A stretch of DNA of 64,000 nucleotides from Streptomyces nigrescens (GTDB taxonomy: Bacteria; Actinomycetota; Actinomycetes; Streptomycetales; Streptomycetaceae). Position numbers and translations under genes: made by a program. This document shows positions 25,641 to 31,263 of the stretch, piece after piece. The DNA lies in the NCBI GenBank assembly GCA_024349765.1, contig AP026073.1:4402001-4466000 (forward strand), written 5' to 3'. The number at the start of each line of letters is the position of its first letter. The first letter of the stretch is position 1. Below the pieces are notes generated by a model that did not search any database, was not told the DNA's origin, and was given only the letters and a program-made list of their open reading frames with translations.

Positions 25641-25832
25641 CTAAGTCCAAGAACCGCGAAACGACTCACGGACCACGGCCACCAGCGACCCACCGGGCAG
25701 CGTCACCACCCATCCCCCACGCACCCGCGTCCGTTCGTACTGCCGACGCACGGCCTGGCGGAGGAAGTGACGTTGCTCGAAGTCGCCGACAACGCCCGTT
25801 ACGCCGGACTCGAAGGTGATGCGGTACTTCAC
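25641..25832 (-). CDS. Hypothetical small phage protein
   Basis: A 63-residue basic protein (GTG start, MKYRITFESG...) with alternating hydrophobic strands. The start overlaps the preceding stop by GTGA. Not recognised. Confidence 0.55.
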   Translation of the reverse strand: MKYRITFESGVTGVVGDFEQRHFLRQAVRRQYERTRVRGGWVVTLPGGSLVAVVRESFRGSWT

Positions 25833-26029
25833 GCCTCGTCCTTCGACGGACGACGGACGTGGAACTCCCGGTCGTCGTCGATGTACACGAGACCGCCACC
25901 TTCCGTCTTGATGAACGCCGTTTCGCGCCTGCCGCGGAGGACGTCGACGACGACCCATTCCCGGCCGTGGTGGGTGAACCGATCACCGGGGATGAGCTCA
26001 AGGGCAGTGACTGGCAGCGTGGTCGTCAT
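25829..26029 (-). CDS. Hypothetical small phage protein
   Basis: A 66-residue beta-rich protein (LIPGDRFTHHGREWVVVDVL) resembling a small SH3-like barrel. It has a very strong AGGAGGTGG ribosome binding site. It is coupled to the gene at 25641. Confidence 0.6.
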   Translation of the reverse strand: MTTTLPVTALELIPGDRFTHHGREWVVVDVLRGRRETAFIKTEGGGLVYIDDDREFHVRRPSKDEA

Positions 26030-26055
26030 GTAGACCACCTCCTGTGTTTCGGGAG

Positions 26056-26105
26056 TGCCCCGGGCCGGATTCGATCCGGCGCCCCTCACGGCTGAATGCC
26101 GGGGC
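26056..26105 (-). ncRNA. Minimal tRNA-like element (50 nt)
   Basis: On the minus strand a 7-bp acceptor-like stem GCCCCGG / CCGGGGC, a 5-bp T-like stem GCCGG / CCGGC and the 7-base loop ATCGAAT fold like the top half of a tRNA with an unpaired A at the end. Only 18 bases replace the D and anticodon arms. It fills an 84-base gap between the TerD gene and the next gene. It may be a tRNA remnant or tRNA mimic; a terminator is the alternative. Confidence 0.35.
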
Positions 26106-26113
26106 GACGATGC

Positions 26114-26701
26114 TTACTGACTGATGGCGAAGCGCATCAGGCTGAACTGATCTCCCTGCGTCACGGTGCCCATCTTGTTGACGACTTCGAGCGTCCAGCT
26201 ATTGCCGGCTCGCTCGGCCTTCGCCACGGCGCACGCGTTGCCGCGGGACATGAGGGACGGCCAGATGTCGGCCACCTTGCCGGGGACGCCGTCGGACGAG
26301 TCGTAGACGTTGAAGCTGACGTTCTGCGCGTTGCCGAACGCCGACCCCCGCTTGAAGGCAGCGACGATGAAGACGATGCCGGTCACGTTCGGCGGGACGT
26401 TGGCAAACACGACATCAATCGTCTCGTCGTCGCCCTCCCCGTGGCCGGTGTGGTTGTCGCCGGAGTGGACCATGGAGCCATTGCCGAACGGGTCCAGGTT
26501 GTCCAGCCCGCACATGCGGACCGGGTCCGGCCCCTGCATGGCGACGGCGACGACGTCCAGGTCCGTCCCGATGCGCTTCTTGATGGCGCCCAGCAGCCGG
26601 CCAGAGCCACCCGTGCTGGTGTCCCACGCGGCACCGATCGTCATCTTTGAGACGTTGTCCAGGTCGGCAGCGCCCATGTCCTTGGTTAGGGTGATGGTCA
26701 T
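26114..26701 (-). CDS. TerD-family stress/tellurium-resistance protein
   Basis: A 195-residue TerD-domain protein. The calcium-binding acidic loop is visible in GHGEGDDETIDVVFANVP, with the paired GAAWDTS and DVVAVAM strands of the fold. TerD proteins act in membrane-linked stress responses and have been tied to phage inhibition in other bacteria. A TerD gene in a prophage is a candidate moron that alters the lysogen. It lies between a protease gene and a tRNA-like element. Confidence 0.85.
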   Translation of the reverse strand: MTITLTKDMGAADLDNVSKMTIGAAWDTSTGGSGRLLGAIKKRIGTDLDVVAVAMQGPDPVRMCGLDNLDPFGNGSMVHSGDNHTGHGEGDDETIDVVFANVPPNVTGIVFIVAAFKRGSAFGNAQNVSFNVYDSSDGVPGKVADIWPSLMSRGNACAVAKAERAGNSWTLEVVNKMGTVTQGDQFSLMRFAISQ

Positions 26702-26740
26702 GCGTCTCTCCTCGTGTGCGTTGCTGATGCGCGGTGACGG

Positions 26741-27445
26741 CTAGTTGATTCCGAGAAGGCGGGCGTTGTTGAGCAGCGCCGTGAAGCCTGCGCGGTCCTG
26801 ATCACTCAGACGGCCGGCGTACTGCGTCGACTTGAAGCCCCCGTTGGGGGAGCACATAACAGGCTTGGCGCCCTCCGTGCCGTAGGGGCACTCGTAGGCC
26901 TCCGTCACGCCGTCCCCGTCGCCGTACTTGTCGTCGTTGGGGTGGTCTAGGCCCAGCGCGTGCCCCATCTCGTGCGTGGGGAAGTTGCGCCACTGGTTGT
27001 AGGTCAGTGGAACTGCGCCATCTATGTACTCCGTGTCCATCGCGACCCAGCCACCCCATGCGCTGTGATCCGTGGTGTTGTAGCAGGGGATGCCGGAGCT
27101 GTAGCCCTTCTGCCCGTAGGGCTGGAAGCGCTCCATAAAGAAGACGTGGCCCTTGTCGGGGCACATGGCGGTGTCGGGGTAGCTCTCGATGCCCCCCACC
27201 GTCACGTGGGCCCCGAGCGTGTTGAGCTGGGCGATAGCGGTGCTGAGCATGGGTGCCCAGTGATCTTTGACGGTCTGTGACTCGAAGGTGATCGTGAACT
27301 GTTGCGTCGGGCTCATTGCCTCGACGCCGTACACCGTCGCGATCTTCCAGCCGGGCCCGGAGTACGTCGGGGACGCCGCGCACGCGGGGGCCGCGACAAG
27401 GGCCAGCGCCACGCCGATGGCAGCTGCGGTGAGTCGTCTCTTCAT
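26741..27445 (-). CDS. Secreted matrixin-like zinc metalloprotease
   Basis: A 234-residue protein with a clear signal peptide (MKRRLTAAAIGVALALVAAPACA). The metzincin zinc site THEMGHALGLDHP (HExxHxxGxxH) lies near residue 160, with a candidate Met-turn in GAKPVMCSP. It is expected to be an exported peptidase. This is not a usual phage function and suggests a lysogenic-conversion gene. The ATG at 27445 overlaps the upstream stop (ATGA). Confidence 0.85.
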   Translation of the reverse strand: MKRRLTAAAIGVALALVAAPACAASPTYSGPGWKIATVYGVEAMSPTQQFTITFESQTVKDHWAPMLSTAIAQLNTLGAHVTVGGIESYPDTAMCPDKGHVFFMERFQPYGQKGYSSGIPCYNTTDHSAWGGWVAMDTEYIDGAVPLTYNQWRNFPTHEMGHALGLDHPNDDKYGDGDGVTEAYECPYGTEGAKPVMCSPNGGFKSTQYAGRLSDQDRAGFTALLNNARLLGIN

Positions 27446-27606
27446 CGTTTGTTCCATCCGTGGAGGGCGGTGTTCGCCCGGTTCGAGGTGGCCACCTGCC
27501 GGCGCTCCGGACTACGGGAGTTGCGCCAGATGCCGAACCGCTCCTTCGCGATCTCCTGAAGGGAGAAGGCGTGCGGGTGGCGGCGTTCGAGAATGCGACT
27601 GAGCAT
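27442..27606 (-). CDS. Small basic protein, paralogue of 27689-27868
   Basis: A 54-residue basic protein. Its second half shares an RSP-x-xR-x4-SNRA-x3-LH-x-W pattern with the protein encoded next door. AGGGGA precedes the ATG, and it is coupled to the protease gene. Not recognised. Confidence 0.6.
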   Translation of the reverse strand: MLSRILERRHPHAFSLQEIAKERFGIWRNSRSPERRQVATSNRANTALHGWNKR

Positions 27607-27688
27607 GGGTGTCCCCTGAAAGTGGTGGGTGGAGTGCCCGCGGGTGAGCTGCGACGCTCGCACGGCTTGACCGTCCCGGGGCTGATGA

Positions 27689-27868
27689 CTAGCGCTGGCG
27701 CCACTCCGGGTGCAGCGACAGGTACGCGCGGTTCGACGCGATCAGCTCCCGACCCTGCGGGCTGCGGTAGTTGCGCGCCTGGCCGTGCAGGCGCTTCAAC
27801 TCACGCTGCATTCCCATGCCGTACCGGTGTGTGCGGAGGAACGTCCGCTTCATGGTCTCCGGGCTCAT
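27689..27868 (-). CDS. Small basic protein, paralogue of 27442-27606
   Basis: A 59-residue basic protein (MSPETMKRTFLRTHRYG...) ending NYRSPQGRELIASNRAYL..., matching its neighbour. GAGGAG precedes the ATG at 27868. The tRNA-like element at 27903 lies directly upstream. A basic charge suggests nucleic-acid binding, unproven. Confidence 0.6.
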   Translation of the reverse strand: MSPETMKRTFLRTHRYGMGMQRELKRLHGQARNYRSPQGRELIASNRAYLSLHPEWRQR

Positions 27869-27902
27869 GCCGATCTCCTCGCGGATAGACGTGATCTTCG
27901 AG

Positions 27903-27971
27903 TGCCCCGCCGCGGAGTCGAACCGCGAGGCCCAGCGCTGGGGGCGCCGTCGGGCCGGCCGGTTGCGGGGC
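27903..27971 (-). tRNA. Degenerate tRNA-like gene (69 nt)
   Basis: The minus strand gives a perfect 7-bp acceptor stem GCCCCGC / GCGGGGC, a canonical T-arm CGCGG-TTCGACT-CCGCG and an unpaired final A. A 3-bp D-like stem and a 4-of-5-bp anticodon-like stem with loop CAGCGCT can be drawn. U33 is missing and the variable loop is too short, so it is not a normal tRNA. It occupies the only gap (110 bases) in this gene group. Confidence 0.35.
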
Positions 27972-27978
27972 TGGTGGT

Positions 27979-28128
27979 TCAGGCGTTGCGGTCTACCATC
28001 CGGAAAAGCTGCTTCGTGACGATCTCCAACCGGCCGAAGTGGTACGCGGCCCGCGCCGGGTCCGCCTCCATCTCGGCGACGATCTCCGTGTACATCTTGC
28101 GCAGTTGCTCCAGCTCGTTCGTTTCCAT
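27979..28128 (-). CDS. Small acidic helical protein
   Basis: A 49-residue protein, METNELEQLRKMYTEIVAEM..., probably a single helix or dimeric coil. GGAGGAGAG precedes the ATG. Not recognised. Confidence 0.6.
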   Translation of the reverse strand: METNELEQLRKMYTEIVAEMEADPARAAYHFGRLEIVTKQLFRMVDRNA

Positions 28129-28179
28129 CTCTCCTCCTACGGCCTGCCATCCTCAGCGCGGGTAGGCCACCTCCCGCGG

Positions 28180-28195
28180 ACGCCCCGAAGGGCGT
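28180..28195 (-). terminator. Short hairpin terminator
   Basis: Stem acgccc / gggcgt with loop cgaa lies just after the stop of the gene at 28202. Confidence 0.55.
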
Positions 28196-28201
28196 TTCGG
28201 C

Positions 28202-28807
28202 TCACTGTCCGTTGTCGACGATCTCCGCGTCGGGCGACCATCCGCCGTCCTTCCGGACCGGGACCGTAGCGATCCAGTTCGTCCCGGGCTCCGTGTTGCG
28301 CACGCCAGCCTCGGCGGGCACGCGGACCGTCCCGACGTAGTAGCCCTTCTTGGCGTTGTTGCGGCGACGCGTCTCGGGGTTCTTCGCCTTGGACTCGTTG
28401 AACCAGCCGATACGGCGTCCCCGCTCGTTCAGGAGCTCCCAGTACCACCCGTACTGGCCGCGCTCGCGCCGGGCCGGCACGAGGGTGCCCTCAAGGTCGA
28501 ACAGGGCCGGAAACTCCCACTTGCCGCCCTGTGCGACGATGTCTGCGTCGAGGCTGTAGGCCTGCGCGGAGACGCCAGCTGCCCATTGGGTGAGAAACCC
28601 GTCGTTGTCGCAGCGCCGGAAGCTCTCTTCCCGCGAGGATTCACACGCCTCAGCCCGCTCGCGCAGTGCCTTCGCTTCTGCCTCACGCTTGCGCTGCGCC
28701 TCCGCCGTGCGCTGCGCCTTCGCTTCTGCCTCCTTGCGCTGACGCTCCTTGCGGAGGGCGCGCATGATGCCGTCGCCGTTGAGTTCGGAGAAGGGGACGG
28801 TGACCAT
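28202..28807 (-). CDS. Hypothetical protein with N-terminal coiled coil
   Basis: A 201-residue protein. Residues 15-65 are a highly charged Lys/Arg/Glu/Ala coiled coil (KERQRKEAEAKAQR). The C-terminal domain is beta-rich with many aromatics (GQYGWYWELLNERGRR). It is a single gene between element A3 and a terminator. Not recognised. Confidence 0.65.
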   Translation of the reverse strand: MVTVPFSELNGDGIMRALRKERQRKEAEAKAQRTAEAQRKREAEAKALRERAEACESSREESFRRCDNDGFLTQWAAGVSAQAYSLDADIVAQGGKWEFPALFDLEGTLVPARRERGQYGWYWELLNERGRRIGWFNESKAKNPETRRRNNAKKGYYVGTVRVPAEAGVRNTEPGTNWIATVPVRKDGGWSPDAEIVDNGQ

Positions 28808-28847
28808 TGCGGGGCTCCTATGTCTCGTGAGTCCTTTGCGTGAGACC

Positions 28848-28876
28848 AATATTGCAGAGCGATCCGTACGGCACAA
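28848..28876 (-). promoter_or_regulatory. Early promoter-like element A3
   Basis: TTGTGC at 28871-28876 and AATATT at 28848-28853 on the minus strand are spaced 17 bases apart, with the shared TTAGCCACTTGTGCCG block. The leader to the ATG at 28807 is about 35 bases. Confidence 0.6.
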
Positions 28877-28914
28877 GTGGCTAAGCGAGAGAACCGCGAG
28901 TCGCTTCGCGGGTC

Positions 28915-29055
28915 TCAGTGGTCGGCGTACCAGTCCGCGGCCGTGGCGGACTCCAGCGCCTCCACGCGAAGGACGGTCTCCTCTCCGTAGAGCGCGGCTT
29001 CGTCGGGGCGCACGCCCTGGACGTCGTAGTCATCGAGGCTGGGAAGACGGGTCAT
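28915..29055 (-). CDS. Small very acidic protein
   Basis: A 46-residue protein, MTRLPSLDDYDVQGVRPDEA..., strongly acidic. GGAG precedes the ATG. It lies directly downstream of the sigma-like gene and may be co-transcribed with it. Acidic size and position would suit an anti-sigma or DNA-mimic role, but this is only a guess. Confidence 0.6.
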   Translation of the reverse strand: MTRLPSLDDYDVQGVRPDEAALYGEETVLRVEALESATAADWYADH

Positions 29056-29082
29056 GGTTGGCTCCTTAGTCGTGCGTGTGAT

Positions 29083-29829
29083 TCACGCGGCGAGGTTGTT
29101 GTTCGCGGCGACGGACCGGGCGCTGATCAAGCCCCGACTACGGAGGTTGCGCAAGACGCCGGGCTTGACCTGGAGCTGGTTCGCGGCGTCGACGTCGGGG
29201 ACGGGCGACATGCCCACACCGTGGAAGGCGCGAAGCGCGTATGCCTGTCGGGCTGGAATCTGCTCCATCAGCCATCGGGCCAGCGCGCGGCGCTCCGCGG
29301 GGTCGGTGACCTCCGACGTGGGGTCGGCGATGGTGTCGGCCAGCGTGGCTCCGCGCTCGTCGTCGGCGGACATGGGCGCCTCCAGCGACTCCATGCCGGC
29401 CAGCGCCTCCACCACGGCGAGCACGCTTCCCTTGTCCACCTCTGCCGCCAGTGCGCGGCTCGCGGCCTCTACGTCGCCATCCTGGCGGGCCAGTTCAGCC
29501 CGGACGCGAATCACGGTGCCGGCACTGATCGTCAGTCCGGTGCTCATGCGCAACCATTCCTCGGTGATCGCACGGCGCAGGTAGACGTAGGCGGCCGTGG
29601 TCAGGGAGCCTCCGCCGACCTCCGCGTCGTAGCTCCGCAGCCGCTCCAGGATCACGGCCCGACCTTCCTGGAGCAGATCCTCCGCGGCCTCCCGGCTGGC
29701 TCCCGGGGCGACGGACGACACGATGGACCGGATCAGGTAGTCGTGAGCGCTGACCACCTCCCACAGGGCCGACTCATTGCCCGCCTGTGCTTCGCGAATC
29801 AGTTCGGGGGTAACCGTGGAGTGGCTCAT
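29083..29829 (-). CDS. Phage-encoded sigma-70-like factor
   Basis: A 248-residue protein resembling an ECF-sized sigma factor. Region 2-like helices lie at about 25-95 (AAEDLLQEGRAVILERLRSYD, then AAYVYLRRAITEEWLR). A variable linker follows. A region 4-like HTH is at the C-terminus (ARQAYALRAFHG; VDAANQLQVKPGVLRNLRSRG). The spacing and helices fit the sigma fold, but the match is distant. The ATG follows GAGGAG. The 33-bp element B1 lies 28 bases upstream, so it may drive its own expression. Redirecting host RNA polymerase to phage promoters is the likely role. Confidence 0.7.
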   Translation of the reverse strand: MSHSTVTPELIREAQAGNESALWEVVSAHDYLIRSIVSSVAPGASREAAEDLLQEGRAVILERLRSYDAEVGGGSLTTAAYVYLRRAITEEWLRMSTGLTISAGTVIRVRAELARQDGDVEAASRALAAEVDKGSVLAVVEALAGMESLEAPMSADDERGATLADTIADPTSEVTDPAERRALARWLMEQIPARQAYALRAFHGVGMSPVPDVDAANQLQVKPGVLRNLRSRGLISARSVAANNNLAA

Positions 29830-29856
29830 GACGTTCTCCTCTGTGAGTGCCTGACG

Positions 29857-29889
29857 AGTTACGTGCGCCAGGGGCGAAAATGTCTCGCG
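29857..29889 (-). promoter_or_regulatory. Conserved phage promoter-like element B1 (sigma-like gene)
   Basis: First of four near-identical 33-bp elements. On the plus strand it begins agttacgtgcgc and ends aaaatgtctcgcg. Read on the minus strand, GACATT (-35 position) and GTAACT (-10 position) are spaced 16 bases apart. The expected start of transcription is about 20 bases before the ATG at 29829. Confidence 0.65.
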
Positions 29890-29966
29890 GGAGTTGCAAG
29901 ATTTTTTGGGAGGTAGTCGGGGGCTGTTTCTGAGCAGCACTGGCCAACGCTTGGCGCTGTGTGATT

Positions 29967-29982
29967 AACTACCGCCGGGTAG
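29967..29982. promoter_or_regulatory. Operator-like motif
   Basis: The half-site aactaccgc seen in the palindrome at 21724 recurs here, with the inverted repeat ctacc-gccg-ggtag. It lies upstream of element B1 and could bind the same repressor. Confidence 0.4.
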
Positions 29983-29995
29983 TAGAGATGACGAA

Positions 29996-30022
29996 GCCCC
30001 CGTCCCTGGTAGGTCCGGGGGC
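29996..30022 (-). terminator. Hairpin terminator
   Basis: Stem gcccccg / cgggggc lies downstream of the gene at 30062 and isolates the sigma-like gene unit. Confidence 0.65.
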
Positions 30023-30061
30023 GTCAGTCGGTGATGGAGAACCGCGAGTCGCTTCGCGGGT

Positions 30062-30289
30062 CTAGTTGAGCGGGAGATCCTTAACGGGGACTCCGAAGCA
30101 CTCGGCAAGGGCGACGTCAGAGAGCGCATCGGCGCACGACTGCCAGCCGGCCACGCAGTACAGGACGCTGACCGTCAGCCAGTCGACCCGGGTAGCGATG
30201 ACGGGCAGGAGGCCATAGAGTCCGGCCAGCTCACACAGCGTCCCCCGCTGTTCTTCCGTGCCCTGCGGTCCAGTAAGTACGCTGATCAT
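30062..30289 (-). CDS. Hypothetical phage protein
   Basis: A 75-residue hydrophobic protein (LCELAGLYGLLPVIATRVDWLTVSVLYCVAGW), mostly helical with four Cys. It overlaps the upstream stop by ATGA. Not recognised. Confidence 0.6.
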   Translation of the reverse strand: MISVLTGPQGTEEQRGTLCELAGLYGLLPVIATRVDWLTVSVLYCVAGWQSCADALSDVALAECFGVPVKDLPLN

Positions 30290-30654
30290 GGAATCAGTCC
30301 CCCATGTGACGCCGGAGGCTCCCCCTCCCACTGGGAAAGGGCCCGGTCCAGTGCTGCTGTGACCCCGCGCACCAAAGCAATGACGCTCGTCAGGTGCTGC
30401 TGTGCGGTTGTGAGTTCGTGCTGTACGCGGAGCCTGGCACCGTTCAAGGCGATGTCCTCCGTCGGTCGGCCTGGACCGCGGGTTGCTGTGCGGCCGGTTC
30501 CGTCCGGGTCCACGTCTGGCCGGAGGCCGGGCGTGTATTGGATCTCCTGACAGATACTCATTAGCCGCTGCATCTCAGCCAGATCGGCGGCTAGCCGGTC
30601 GGCAAGTAGTTGAAGCGTCGTCGCATCTGTGCAGTGGTCAGGACTGTAAGTCAC
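30286..30654 (-). CDS. Hypothetical helical phage protein
   Basis: A 122-residue protein starting at a GTG preceded by AGGAG. Long helices (LQLLADRLAADLAEMQRLMS; LTTAQQHLTSVIALVRGV) suggest a coiled coil. First gene of the unit ending near 30000. Not recognised. Confidence 0.6.
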   Translation of the reverse strand: MTYSPDHCTDATTLQLLADRLAADLAEMQRLMSICQEIQYTPGLRPDVDPDGTGRTATRGPGRPTEDIALNGARLRVQHELTTAQQHLTSVIALVRGVTAALDRALSQWEGEPPASHGGLIP

Positions 30655-30921
30655 GGTGTCTCCTGTGGGCAATGAGCGTGCGCGTGACGAAGGGGGTGCT
30701 TACCGGCGGTAAGTACCGCTTTGAGCAACCCGGTAGAGCGTGACCGACCGCGACACTTATGCCGAGTGTGCCGCCCGACCTGGACTTATGCCGGTCGTCA
30801 TAGGTCAACTTTCAACATCCACGGCGTTATCAAGTCGTAACCGAAATTCCACGATTTCCACGCGCCGTTGGGCGTGGTGCGCGCGTACGACAACGCTGTC
30901 TAACGGGAGCATCGCTGCAGG
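30655..30921 (-). promoter_or_regulatory. Intergenic control region
   Basis: This gap upstream of the gene at 30654 contains the inverted repeat cttacc-ggc-ggtaag (30699-30713) and a 10-bp direct repeat acttatgccg at 30755 and 30784. On the minus strand the repeat reads CGGCATAAGT, and the upstream copy has TTGAAA about 19 bases before CATAAG. A regulated promoter is likely. Confidence 0.5.
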
Positions 30922-31263
30922 TTAGGCAAGCCAAAGCCCCACTTCTTGCGCCCCCTTCGCGCGATTGCACGTGGCACATGCAGGGGCGAGGTTCCACATT
31001 TCGTCCACACCACCGTTCGCAAGCGGATGGACGTGGTCCAGTTCGCATACAACCGTTTCGTTGAATGCGGCGTCACAGTACGTGCAAGCGAACCAGTCCC
31101 ATTCCTCCCACAGCTTCAGCACGTCTTGACGTGACGGTGTGTGGGGGGACTGCGACGGACGGAGGCTGATACGTGGCGTCAGGCGGGGTATGGAGCGCGT
31201 GGCAGCCGGCCGGGGAACTAGAGGTTTCCGGCCAGCCGCAACACCCCTGCGGCTTGCGATCAC
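30922..31263 (-). CDS. HNH endonuclease
   Basis: A 113-residue HNH protein. The zinc pair CTYC near residue 62, the catalytic CELDHVHPLANGG and the second pair CATC with CNRAKG are all present. The basic N-terminus is Arg/Pro-rich. Its ATG overlaps the polymerase stop. It could be a homing or DNA-processing nuclease. Confidence 0.88.
   Translation of the reverse strand: MIASRRGVAAGRKPLVPRPAATRSIPRLTPRISLRPSQSPHTPSRQDVLKLWEEWDWFACTYCDAAFNETVVCELDHVHPLANGGVDEMWNLAPACATCNRAKGAQEVGLWLA

Noticed and set aside
28900-28917. Recurring ccgcga...tcgcgg short hairpins (also near 30045, 33255, 38830, 47465)
   Set aside because: They are common and vary in sequence; some lie inside genes. They could be weak terminators but I could not support a separate family.
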